Shown here piece by piece: positions 45,842 to 55,993 of a DNA stretch of 64,000 nt. Made by a program: the position numbers and the translations under genes. The notes beneath the pieces were generated by a model. The model had not been told where the DNA came from. It saw only the letters and a list, made by a program, of their open reading frames with translations, and made no database searches. The number at the start of each line of letters is the position of its first letter. Within the stretch, counting starts at the first letter, position 1. This DNA comes from Zizania palustris (taxonomy: Eukaryota > Streptophyta > Magnoliopsida > Poales > Poaceae). Location: contig JAAALK010000081.1 of assembly GCA_019279435.1 (NCBI GenBank), positions 31,071,001-31,135,000 of the forward strand, given 5' to 3'.

Positions 45842-48304
45842 ATGGATAGAGGCAGTAAAATTCCTCTGTTTGATGGGACAGATTTTGCATACTGGAAGGT
45901 GCGCATGGAGGCTTACTTGTTAAGCCAAGGAAATGCAATTTGGGAGATTGTGGACTCACAATACTCCATCCCTGATACCCGCACCACTCAAACCAAAAAA
46001 GATCAGTACATTGCCAACTCGAAGGCAAGGAACATACTGTTCATTGGTCTGAGTCGGAGTGAGTTTGATAGGGTGCAGCACCTTAGGACTGCTAGGGAGA
46101 TTTGGACAACACTCACTGTCTTTCATGAGGGCTCTGCTCAGATTAAAGCCAGGCGCCAAAGCACCTACAATCAACAGTATCAGCTGTTTGTGCAGGCACC
46201 TGGTGAATCTGTAGATGCCATGTTTTCTCGTTTTGACGCGATAGTGAGTAACTTGCGATCCAACGGGACGCTTGCTTACAGTGATCATGATAGGGCTATC
46301 AAGCTTCTCTATGCTCTTGACCGTAGCATATGGGAAGTAAAGATATCCAGCATTGAGGAGTCCACAGGTTATGATACTTTGACCTGTGATGAGCTCTTTA
46401 GCAAGCTGAAGTCCACAGAGATTGCCAAGGCGTCTCTTGCTGTGCACAGAAGCTCTTTGCCACAGCCATTGGCATTGGTTTCTAGCACAAGCCGTGGCAC
46501 CACTGCAGAACCAAGCTCATCAGGCACTTGTGTTCTTGCAGATGGTTTTGCTTTGTCCTCCCTGGTCTCCGTCACAAAGGAGCAGGTGGATACTCTAGCT
46601 GATGACGAGCTTGCTCTCATTGCCCGGAGGTTCACCCGCTTTCATCATGAGAGACGGGATCAGAGGAGAAGTGGTTTTAGTGGCTGCTATGAATGTGGCG
46701 ACACCTCTCACATTAAGGCCAATTGCCCCAAGGTCAAGAAGAGAGAAGAGAGTGACCGCCCCAAATTCCACAAAAAGGAGAGGAAGCCCCTTGTGAAGGG
46801 CAAGCGCGGCAAGATGGCTAAGAAAGTAGCCAAGGCCGCTTCCAGAGCTTTTGTTGCTGCTCTCAGCGACATCGACACTTCCTCAACTGAGGAGTCGAGC
46901 TCTGAGGAGGAGGAGTCCCCAAGGAAGGAGGACAAGAAGGACAAGAAGGGACGTGACTTCACCGGCCTTTGCTTCATGGCCGACAACGATCACAGCGGCG
47001 ATGAGCTTGACTCATCTGAGGTAAACCTATCATCTGACCAGCTTCTAATTAAATTAGATGAGCTGAATGAAGTTGTGCTAGGTCAGGATAGATTGCTTGT
47101 GCAAGCCGCTAGAGAAAGAAAAGACCTTAGACTTAGGCTAGAAAATGTTTCTACTGAATATGCCATGCTTAAGTCTAAGTTTGATGATGCTGAATGTGAA
47201 TCATGTTCTGTTGTCATGAGTGAGCTTGCTCAGTTGCGTTCTGTTCATGCTCAAACTCTTTCTGAGCTTGAGACTGCACAGAAGCAGTTTTTGGAGGTGG
47301 ATTCTAGACCTAGTGATATAATTGATTGCATGAACTGCTCTTTATTACGCGATAGCATTAATTTACGTGATAAGCATGTTCATGATTTAGAGGCTAGATT
47401 GGAAAGGGCCGGTAGTTCCAAGGATGTGCAGCCTGTGTGTGACACATGCATTACCCTTAAGGACCAGCTAGGCACTGTTAGAGAGCGAGCTGAGAACCTC
47501 ATGTCTGAAAATGAATACCTTCTTTCCGTGGTTAACAAATGCACTGAGGGGAAGGGTAGGATGGATTTGCTCTTGGCCAAGACCAAGATGTGTGCTGACA
47601 GAGCCGGGGTAGCTCTAGGTTTGGGTTTTGAGAGGATAGCTTCAGACAGTAAGACCAAAACTGTTTTTACCTCTCCCACCACCCTAGAGAAAGAAAGAGC
47701 TCTGTTGGACACCCCATCAGCCAAAAAGCCTACCCATCCTCCAAAGAAAACCACTCCTCCTACCAAGAAAAATCCTCCCAAGAAAACCACTGTGAAGAAA
47801 CCCAGGGAGCCTGTGAGAGTTGCTCCTGTGACCCATGAGAGTGCCCCCAGGAGAGTGTTTCATTGTTCCTATTGTCAGCGGGCGGGTCATTTGATTGGTT
47901 TCTGTTTCCGTCGCATCAAGGATGAGCGACGTGCACAGGCGATGAGCTACCAGGACATGCATTACCCATCTTTAGGTATGCATGAGTCTGAGATGTACTA
48001 TCGTCCTGCTTTTGAGGCTCCTCGTGCTTCTCGGAGAGGTTTTGCTCCTCGAGGCCTTCACCATGTTCCATATGGTGGTAGACCTCGGGCTAGCAGATTT
48101 GTACCTCGTCAGAGTAGGAGACCTCGACATGTTGTTCTTTCACAGCATGTAGGTAGACCTCGCACTTTGCATCATTCTGATTATTATGTGCGTAGACCAT
48201 CTACTTTTACTGCGCCTACTACTCGTGTCACTCAGTGCTGGATGCCTCGTCATTATTTCACTCACCCCAGCACTGAGCGATCGAGACGTTCTTATCATGT
48301 GTAG
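45842..48304 (+). CDS. gag: copia 2 Gag
   Basis: An intact 820-residue frame from MDRGSKIPLFDGTDFAYWK to TAG at 48,302-48,304. It has the UBN2-type capsid core (QHLRTAREIWTTL), a CCHC knuckle CYECGDTSHIKANC near 46,685, a Glu/Ser/Lys linker, a coiled coil with three CxxC pairs (CESC, CMNC, CDTC), a Lys/Pro-rich stretch and a second finger CSYCQRAGHLIGFC near 47,865, then an Arg-rich tail. The same layout is seen in copia 1. Pol follows the TAG in the same frame, which would suit stop-codon readthrough. Confidence 0.92.
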   Translation: MDRGSKIPLFDGTDFAYWKVRMEAYLLSQGNAIWEIVDSQYSIPDTRTTQTKKDQYIANSKARNILFIGLSRSEFDRVQHLRTAREIWTTLTVFHEGSAQIKARRQSTYNQQYQLFVQAPGESVDAMFSRFDAIVSNLRSNGTLAYSDHDRAIKLLYALDRSIWEVKISSIEESTGYDTLTCDELFSKLKSTEIAKASLAVHRSSLPQPLALVSSTSRGTTAEPSSSGTCVLADGFALSSLVSVTKEQVDTLADDELALIARRFTRFHHERRDQRRSGFSGCYECGDTSHIKANCPKVKKREESDRPKFHKKERKPLVKGKRGKMAKKVAKAASRAFVAALSDIDTSSTEESSSEEEESPRKEDKKDKKGRDFTGLCFMADNDHSGDELDSSEVNLSSDQLLIKLDELNEVVLGQDRLLVQAARERKDLRLRLENVSTEYAMLKSKFDDAECESCSVVMSELAQLRSVHAQTLSELETAQKQFLEVDSRPSDIIDCMNCSLLRDSINLRDKHVHDLEARLERAGSSKDVQPVCDTCITLKDQLGTVRERAENLMSENEYLLSVVNKCTEGKGRMDLLLAKTKMCADRAGVALGLGFERIASDSKTKTVFTSPTTLEKERALLDTPSAKKPTHPPKKTTPPTKKNPPKKTTVKKPREPVRVAPVTHESAPRRVFHCSYCQRAGHLIGFCFRRIKDERRAQAMSYQDMHYPSLGMHESEMYYRPAFEAPRASRRGFAPRGLHHVPYGGRPRASRFVPRQSRRPRHVVLSQHVGRPRTLHHSDYYVRRPSTFTAPTTRVTQCWMPRHYFTHPSTERSRRSYHV

Positions 48305-50230
48305 GCGACAGGTCGAGGCTTGGAGAGCACGTGGATCATGGACTCCGGTTGTTCGCGCCACATGACCGGAGATGCAGCTTGGTTCTCCAGCCTCACCACA
48401 ACCAAGCAAAGGGAACATATCACCTTCGGAAACAACCGAAGGAGTAGAGTGAAAGGTAAAGGTGTGGTAAGAATTAACGCGAACTTCATTCTCAAAGATG
48501 TTGCTTTGGTTGAAAACCTGAGATACAATTTGCTGTCTGTATCTCAGTTGCTTGATGAGGGCTTCGAAGTGCGATTTCATCGCGATACTTCGCAAGTGCT
48601 CAATTCTGATGGCGTTGTGGTGTGTAAGATCTTTAGGGTTGGGAGAGTTTTTGGAGCTGACTTTTCAGAGTCGTCTGGTTCTTCTCATTGTCTTGTTGCA
48701 CATTCGACTTCTGAGCTTTGGAAGTGGCATAGGAGGCTAGGGCATATGAGCTTTGAATTGCTCGCTCGTCTGAGCGCCCTAGGTTTAATCCGAGGATTGC
48801 CCAAGCTCAAGTTTGAGAAGAATTTAGTTTGCACTCCTTGTCGACATGGAAAAATGATTGCCGCCTCGCATTCGCCAGTCACCACAGTGATGACTGAACA
48901 GCCCGGAGAACTTCTCCACATGGACACTGTAGGTCCTTCTCGGGTTAGTTCTTTTGGCGGCAAGTGGTATGTTTTAGTTATTGTCGACGATTACTCTCGC
49001 TACTCTTGGGTCTTCTTTCTTGCCAGCAAGGATGAAGTGTTTTCACACTTTCAGAGCCTGGCTTTGAGACTTTTCACTGAACTCCCTGGTGCATTAAAAT
49101 TCATTCGAAGCGATAATGGCACCGAGTTCAAAAATAGTCTCTTTGTTGACTTTTGCATGGAGCATGGCATAGAACATCAATTCTCTGCTCCGCGGGTTCC
49201 TCAACAGAACGGTGTTGTTGAGAGGAAAAACCGCACTTTGGTAGAGATGGCTAGGACGATGCTTGATGAGCATAGGACTCCTAGAAAATTCTGGGCTGAG
49301 GCCATGAACACTGCTTGCTACATCTCAAACCGAATTTTCTTGCGCTCAATTTTAAATTTGACATCTTATGAGCTGCGTTTTGGGAGGCAGCCCAAGGTTA
49401 CTCATCTTCGAGTTTTTGGCTGTCGCTGCTTTATCCTAAAACGTGGTAACTTGGATAAATTTGAGTCGCGATCTTCTGACGGGATCTTTTTGGGTTATAC
49501 TACTCATGGTCATTCCTATCGTGTTTATAACTTGGAAACTAACACTGTCATCGAGTCATGTGATGTGACTTTTGATGAATCAACCCCCTCTGTTAGTTCT
49601 GCTTTTGAACAGGCAAATGAACACGACATGGAACAGACCATATTCGAAGAAGAAGATCCCGGAGAATTCGAGGATGATCCCCTACTACCCTCGACATCAA
49701 CCCCCGAAGCTGACCCCGCTTCAACTACTTCGGCACGAGGTCCCGAAGCGACTACCTCAACATCGGTCATCTTGGACCACTCCAACGCACAAGTTGAGGG
49801 GGAGACTGCATCCCGCCGCGAGGCTCCACATCATGTCCAAAGGATGCACCCTCCCGAGCAGATCATTGGTGAGCTTGATCAAAGGGTAACTCGTTCTCAT
49901 GCTCATTTCACTAATGCTGCTTTTGTTGCTTCTTTCGAGCCTTTAGATGTTAGTCATGCACTTTCTGATTCTAGTTGGATCAATGCCATGCATGAGGAAC
50001 TTGAGAATTTTGAAAGAAACCAAGTCTGGACTTTAGTTGATCCTCCACCAAATGTTCATTTCATTGGAACAAAATGGATTTTCAAAAATAAACAAGGGGA
50101 GGATGGAACTATTGTTAGAAATAAGGCTAGACTTGTAGCTCAGGGCTTTTCTCAACTAGAAGGGATTGATTTTACTGAAACTTTTGCACCTGTTGCTCGC
50201 CTTGAGGCCATTAGGATTTTGCTTACTTGC
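48305..50230 (+). pseudogene. pol: copia 2 Pol, truncated within the reverse transcriptase
   Basis: In frame with Gag. It has protease DSGCSRHMTG, GAG-pre-integrase WHRRLGHMS, the integrase DDE acids (MDTVG, SDNGTEF, NGVVERKNR) and the start of RT (GTKWIFKNKQGED to ARLEAIRILL). At about 50,225-50,230 the sequence leaves the RT and continues with post-pol sequence, so the RT active site and RNase H are missing. The open frame runs on to 50,389 by chance. The element could still supply Gag, protease and integrase in principle. Confidence 0.9.
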
Positions 50231-51462
50231 GTGGGGAACTTGGTATTTGTCATCCCTACGGCATTTTGTGAGGGGGAGCTGATTTTAATTGTCTTGCAGA
50301 TGCTCATTATGTGTGGAATTGCACTTACATCTTTTGCTATTATATGCCTGCTTTTAATTCAAACAATTCATGTCAGCTCAGCTCTATGAAATATGTCTGG
50401 AACATTGATTGTGCATGATGTTTTATTTTCTAAAATCAAAACTTGCTCACTGCTCAATCTGTATCTAGCTTGTTTAGGCAGGACTGCTTTTAGCTATCTT
50501 TTATCTACTTGTCAGCAAGACATTGTTCTTTGGATGCTAAAAGTTGCAACTTGGAAAAATTGTGTTCTTTTTCATGGATATTCATCAAAATAATTCATTC
50601 ATCTGAAACAAAATCAAAAATCCATGATTTGCCTGGTTTAAATGCAAAGATCCAGGAGGGTTTGTTTGTCGCACTACTCTATTCTAGACTGCTTACCATT
50701 GCACTTTGGTCTGAACTGGGATAGTGTAGTGTATGCCAAAATCACCATCTTAAGCTTCAGATGGCTTTCATGCCTAGGCTTGGCTTGATTGGAAAGTATA
50801 AGGTGGACAAACAAATAACCCCTGGCACTAAGAAAAGACCAACAAATTTAATTGCTCATCAAGTTTGCTTTCAAAAGCTCCTTTTGAACAAAACTTGTCT
50901 GTCTAAGGTAAAATTTGTTAGCTTTGCGCAGTCCTTGCCTTCTCTTGTCTAGTTGCTGTGATTAAGTGGTGATGCTTTTATCTCACAAATGACAAAATCA
51001 CATGCCATCATCTTGTTTCACAGAATGTTAAATTGAGCTGAGCACATGATCCTTGATGCTACTGTTGGCATATTTTTGCATTATATGTCTTTGCAATTCT
51101 ATTCATTTCGAAGCTTTGCATCTTTTACATGCTCCCTGATGCTTGCATTGCCAAAGGGGGAGAGGTTTGCTATGTTCTCTGCCGCAAGAAGGCATAATTT
51201 TCAAGGGGGGAGAGATTTTTGACATAAAGGGGGAGAATGACATAAAGGGGGAGAAAAATTTGCTCAACTCAGGGGGAGTTCTTATCAAGGGGAGATTTGC
51301 CAAAAAGGGCTTTTACTCTTTTTGAGAAAGGGGGAGAAAAATTCTTTTATCAAGTGACATGCTTTGGCTCTTTTTTGAGTTTTTATGGTCACTTGTGTGC
51401 TGAAATTTTTAAATTTTCTTGAACTTGGATTTGGTTGTCAATGCACTCATCAAGGGGGAGAT
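50231..51462 (+). other. copia 2 post-pol tail, second copy
   Basis: Non-coding region with purine boxes at about 51,156-51,345 and the polypurine tract AAGGGGGAGAT just before the 3' LTR. From about 50,897 on it is the counterpart of 43,197-43,763. Confidence 0.85.
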
Positions 51463-53476
51463 TGAGAAACCAAGGGTTGGTTTCGGTGTTTTGTGATGAG
51501 TGATTGACTGGATTTTACCCTCTGTTCGAAGGGTACCTCCGAAGGGGCTTCGGAGGTGGTACCTCCGAAGGGTGTTCGGAGGTGTTTCACCGGAGTGTGT
51601 TCGGTGTTTGTTTGCTGCAGCTGTTGCAGCGGAGTGTACCTGTCGGAGGGGTCTGACAGTACACGATGACTGGGTTTGTACCGTAGGCTTCGGTATTTTG
51701 GGCGGTACACCGGAGTGTGTACCGAAGGTTGGTAACCCGGAGAGGTCTCCGGAGTACTGGATACACTTGTTTGCTTGTCGGTGGTGCGCAGGGACTTCGG
51801 AGGCGACGGACAGGGTTCGAGCCGGGTGAACCAGGGTCAAGCGGGAGGCTTGATGCCAGGGGAGCGGGGAGCTCCGTCACGGTGGCTGCGAAGGTGGTCC
51901 GGGTCGGTCCTCGGGTCGAGGCGTGCCAGGTGAAGGCAGAGAGTGCGGAGCGTGGCTCCGGCTGAAGGTACTCCGAGACAAAGTCCTCGGACATGAGGCA
52001 CTTCGAAGGTACTCCGAATGGAGTGACTTCGGAGTTGGTGGATCAAGTCCTCTGCGGAGGCAAGGTGTTCGAAGTGTGCTCCGGAGGGAGACACTCGAAG
52101 GTTACCCGACGAAGGTCTCAGAAGTCGAGGCGCATCGAAGGCATGGTCCAGGTGAGGCTCGTCGAGGAGTGTGCTCGGAGTGAGACACTGCGACGAAGTG
52201 CTCATGGAATGCTTCATGCGGAGGCCTTGGACGAAGGAGGGACTTCGAAGGGTGGTACTCCGAAGGTGGGGCTTCGGAGTGTGAAGGACTTCGGAGAGAG
52301 GCTAGCTCCGGAGTGAGGTTGACTTGTGGTGCTTCGGCCATGCATGGCTTCGGTACACGGACGGACGGTGGTTGAGCTCGGAGTAGCTGCGAAGCCGTGG
52401 AGGTCCACTCCGAAGGTGGTGGTGCGAAGGCCCAAGGGCTTTGACGGCTTCGGCTCAAAACCGTCAATGTATCGAAGGACTTCTTCGGCGGAGCAAAGGC
52501 CAACAGGCTGCAGGCTTCTCGCCGAAGCTACCGCACCCTCCGGTGCGAAGGGAGGTTCCAGAAGTCAACACTGTAAAGGCTGACACTGTCTGTTCTGAAA
52601 AAGGCTGACACTGTCCCCTCTGCAGCTGACAGAGAAGCCTCCAAAATAAAGGTGGACTACCTTTTGTACCCCTTAGTTCTATAGAGACAAATCTGTTGTA
52701 AACCCTAGGGGTAATGTAGTCACTTCCTTAGGATGAAGCCGTGGGCTATAAATATGGGGGCTCAGTAGGTAACATTTAACACTTTGAGCATTTACTGTTG
52801 AGCTCCTGTAGACAGACCTCGCTGTATTCATTCTGAGTTCAATTTATTTCAGTGTTCCTTGTTCAAGCGGCGAAGCCCTGCTTCTGTGTGCTTTTGCTTG
52901 AACTCGCGTTGCATACCTCGCTAGTCTTTAGCTCACCGAAGCCTGTCTTGGCGAAGGGTGTTTTTCTCGCGAAGTGTGCTTTTCAGTGTGCTGTCGCTCT
53001 GTGTAACACGAGGCAAGACCTCGCTGATTACTAGCGAAGCCCTGGTTGTTTCCCGTTTTGCTTCTTGTGTCGAAGCCCTTAGCGTAGTCCGCTTTGTGTG
53101 CGTGTAGACCTTCGCGTACGAAGCCCAGCATCAGTTGCTGTTGCCAAGTACTTGGTCGAAGTCCTCAGAGGGCTGTCCACTCTTGCGAAGGGTGAAGTGC
53201 GAAGCCTGCTCGAAGCACCTCGTGTGCGAAGCCTGCACTGACTTAGCAGAGTAGATTTTCGAGGGTTGTTTGTGGAGCGAAGTCTTCTTGGCTTCGAACT
53301 TTTGCTCCTGCGAAGCCTGTGTTCGGAGCTATCGAAGTACCTCCGAACCAGACCTTCGAAGGTAGTGTTCGAAGCCTGTTCCGCAGAAGACAGAATAAAA
53401 CCGAAGGCTAAGTTTTTAGCCCGAAATTTTAAAAGCTCCCATTCACCCCCCTCTGGTCGCCGTTTCCGGTCCAACA
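51463..53476 (+). repeat. copia 2 3' LTR
   Basis: 2,014 bp. Differences from the LTR at 43,764 seen by eye: TTGCTTAT/TTGCTTGT, CTCGGTAGG/CTCAGTAGG, GAGCTGTCG/GAGCTATCG and AGAACAAAA/AGAATAAAA. It is followed by GTATC. Confidence 0.93.
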
Positions 53477-55696
53477 GTATCTACGGACCCTAAAAATATA
53501 ACTGCAGTCCAACAGTGGCCCCGCCCTACAAATGTGAAGGAAGTTCGGGGGTTTTTAGGTTTGGCGGGTTATTATCGGAAGTTTGTACGGCATTTTGGAA
53601 TTATTTGTCGTCCTCTGACTGACCTTCTGAAGAAAGGAGAAATTTTTGTTTGGTCATCCGATACTGAGAAGGCGTTTCAGGTGCTAAAAACGGCTCTCAT
53701 CACTGCGCCCGTGTTGGCGTTGCCGAATTTTGCTAAGACCTTTGTGGTGGAGACGGATGCTTCGGACAAAGGTGTGGGTGCTGTGTTATCTCAAGATGGT
53801 CATCCGGTGGCATTTTTGAGTAAAGCTTTGGGCCCCCGCAATCAGGCATTGTCCACTTATGAAAAGGAGTGTTTGGCTATTCTTATGGCGGTGGATCGCT
53901 AGCGTTCTTATTTACAACAAGCTCCATTTGAGATTCGCACGGATCAGCGCAGTTTGGTCCATCTATCAGATCAGTGTGTGTCAACCCCTTGGCAACAGAA
54001 AGCATTGATGAAACTTTTGGGGCTGTAGTACCGTATCATATATAAGAAGGGTTCTGAGAACAATGCAGCTGATGCCCTATCAAGACGAGTCGCTGATCAC
54101 GACGTACTTGTGCTGTCTCAAGCAATACCGTCTTAGTTGCAAATGATTGTGGATGGGTACGCTTCTGATCCGGCCACAACTCATTTATTTGCCCCATCTT
54201 AGTGGCTCGGCGACACATACAGAGGGTGATTTCTCCTTGGTCAATGGCGTCATTCGCTTCCGAGGCTGCATTTGGCTTGGTTCCGATAGCGCCGCTCAAC
54301 AGCGGGTATTGTTCGCCTGCCATGATAGTGCACTTGGGGGGCATTCGGGGGTGCAGGCCACCTATCGCCGCATGAAGCGTCTGTTTGCTTGGCCGGGTAT
54401 GAAACGAGCTGTATCTCTGTTTGTGGATCAGTGTACTGTTTGTAAGCAAGCAAAGACGGAACATGTGCGTTACCCCGGTCTCCTGCAGCCACTTCCGGTT
54501 CCTGATCATGCTTGGCAGATCATTTCCTTGGATTTTGTGGAAGGTTTGCCCCGCTCTAAAACGTTTAACTGCATCATGGTCGTGGTTGATAAGTTGACCA
54601 GGTATGCCCATTTTGTGGCGTTATCTCACCCCTTCTCTGCTCTGGATGTTGCAAAGCTTTATCATGATAATATCTACAAACTGCATGGTCTGCCTCAGTC
54701 TATTATTTCAGACCGGGATAGAGTTTTCACAAGTGCATTGTGGAAGGAACTTTTCCGTCTAGCTAATACCAAGTTGTGTATGAGTACGACATATCACCCT
54801 CAAACAGACGACCAAACGGAACGGGTAAATCAATGCCTTGAAGCGTATTTGCGTTGTTTTGTCCATTCATGTCAGAAACAGTGGATTAATTGGCTAGCTC
54901 TTGTTGAGTTTTGGTACAACACATCTTACCATTCTACTTTGGCCAGTACACCTTTTGAAGTGCTCTATGGTCACCCACCTCGCCATTTTGGTATCATGGA
55001 TGCTGATGTTGGTCAAGTTCCAGATTTGCAATCTTGGTTGTCTGATCGCGCGCTGGCCATCAGTCTGTTACGGCAACACTTGGAACGTGCTCGGCAACGC
55101 ATGAAACTGCAAGCTGATCAGCATCGCTCTGAACGAGTGTTTGCTGTTGGTGATTGGGTGCTGGTTAAGTTGCAACCGTACCTCCAGACATCTGTGGCAA
55201 CAAGGGCTAATCATAAATTATCATTTCGCTATTTTGGCCCCTTTCAGGTGGAAGCTCGCATTGGTGCAGTAGCCTATAAACTACGGCTGCCAGCTACATC
55301 TCGCATCCATCCGGTCTTTCACGTTTCACAACTCAAAAAAGGTGTTCCCCGTCCGTGTTGGTGACCAAGGATCTACCAACAGACTTGCCGGAGGATGGTG
55401 CTTCAGCCCTTCGTCAGCCATTCAAGGTCTTGGAGCGACGTTTGTACAGGAAGGGCGCCAAGATCACGGAGCAGGTGAGGGTACAATGGCAAGACCTTCC
55501 TCCTGCGTTAGCCACCTGGGAGAATGCCAATGAGCTGAACACCCGGTTTCATGCTTTCATGGCTTGCAGTCAAGCCATGTCTGAAGGAGACGGGAATGTC
55601 ACTATTGGGCCGTCAAAGGAGGACACGCTGCGGCAGAACACCATTCGAGCCCGTCGTCCGAGTGTGTTGTTGGATCCGGCTGTGTGGACCAAGTAG
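53477..55696 (+). pseudogene. pol: gypsy RT end, RNase H, integrase and chromodomain
   Basis: Resumes after the second insertion with the RT thumb (EVRGFLGLAGYYRKFV) and RNase H (VVETDASDKGVGAVLSQDG). TAG stops follow at 53,900, 54,026 and 54,134, with a frameshift near 54,190. The integrase has an HHCC finger (HDSALGGHSG ... CTVC) and DDE acids in LDFVEGL, SDRDRVF and TERVNQCLE. After another frameshift near 55,350 comes a chromodomain-like segment (VLERRLYRKGAKITEQ, VQWQDLPPALATWE). The frame ends with TAG at 55,694-55,696, 100 bp inside the 3' LTR. It is non-functional as read. Confidence 0.9.
55583..55596 (+). other. gypsy polypurine tract
   Basis: GAAGGAGACGGGAA, directly before the 3' LTR. 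It also codes for part of the pol C-terminus. Confidence 0.6.
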
Positions 55697-55863
55697 CTGC
55701 TGAGTGGTTGAGGTAGTATAAATACTGGAACATGGATCCGATGTAAGGGGATCGAAAGACTGGAGTTATTCTGCTTCCAAATCTATCTTTTTTTTCCTCT
55801 GGTTTCTCTCTTCTTTCAACTCTGTTACGTGAATTGCTGAGATAATATAGCTGGGTCATAACA
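55597..55863 (+). repeat. gypsy 3' LTR, adjacent to the PPR gene
   Basis: 267 bp, with TATAAATA at 55,717-55,724. Its end is 130 bp before the PPR start codon, in the same orientation. Confidence 0.92.
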
Positions 55864-55993
55864 CAGAGCATGGTGTGTGCCTTCGTCTTGGCCCAGCGGC
55901 CGGCCCACTCAGCACAGGGAAGCCATCACCGACGGCGAGCTCGGCTCAACCCTGTGGCCTGCGGGGCCGAGCTGTTGGGGGTTGGGGCAATCG

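Larger units (their letters stand above)
42892..53476 (+). mobile_element. copia element 2 (SIRE/Maximus type): rearranged three-LTR tandem array
   Basis: One insertion by its target duplication (GTATC at 42,887-42,891 and 53,477-53,481). Inside, the order is LTR fragment (42,892-43,196), tail of an internal region (about 43,197-43,763), complete LTR (43,764-45,777), internal region with gag and a truncated pol (45,778-51,462) and complete LTR (51,463-53,476). This is what remains when a tandem LTR-int-LTR-int-LTR array loses most of its first LTR and first internal region. The two complete LTRs differ at about four of 2,014 positions. Pol lacks most of RT and all of RNase H, so the element cannot move by itself. 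Confidence 0.92.
28599..55863 (+). mobile_element. Ty3/gypsy chromovirus (Reina-like), split by two nested copia elements
   Basis: Short LTRs (28,599-28,866 and 55,597-55,863) start TGTCAC and end ATAACA. Next to the 5' LTR is TGGTATCAGAGC at 28,870, a primer site for initiator tRNA-Met. The flanking 5-mers CGGAG and CAGAG look like a target duplication with one change. Removing the two copia insertions rejoins a typical Gag-PR-RT-RNaseH-integrase-chromodomain order. Short LTRs and a chromodomain suggest the Reina group of chromoviruses. Without the insertions the element is about 5.4 kb. Several frameshifts and TAG stops make it inactive. Comparing the LTRs by eye gives about six substitutions and one indel in 268 bp, so it is clearly older than the copia insertions. 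Confidence 0.92.

Noticed and set aside
50231..50389. Open frame continuing after the copia 2 RT break
   Set aside because: Its sequence equals non-coding post-pol DNA; the hydrophobic translation is chance, not an envelope protein.
55877..55993. N-terminal extension of the PPR frame
   Set aside because: No ATG in frame; begins 14 bp after the LTR and lacks PPR or targeting features.
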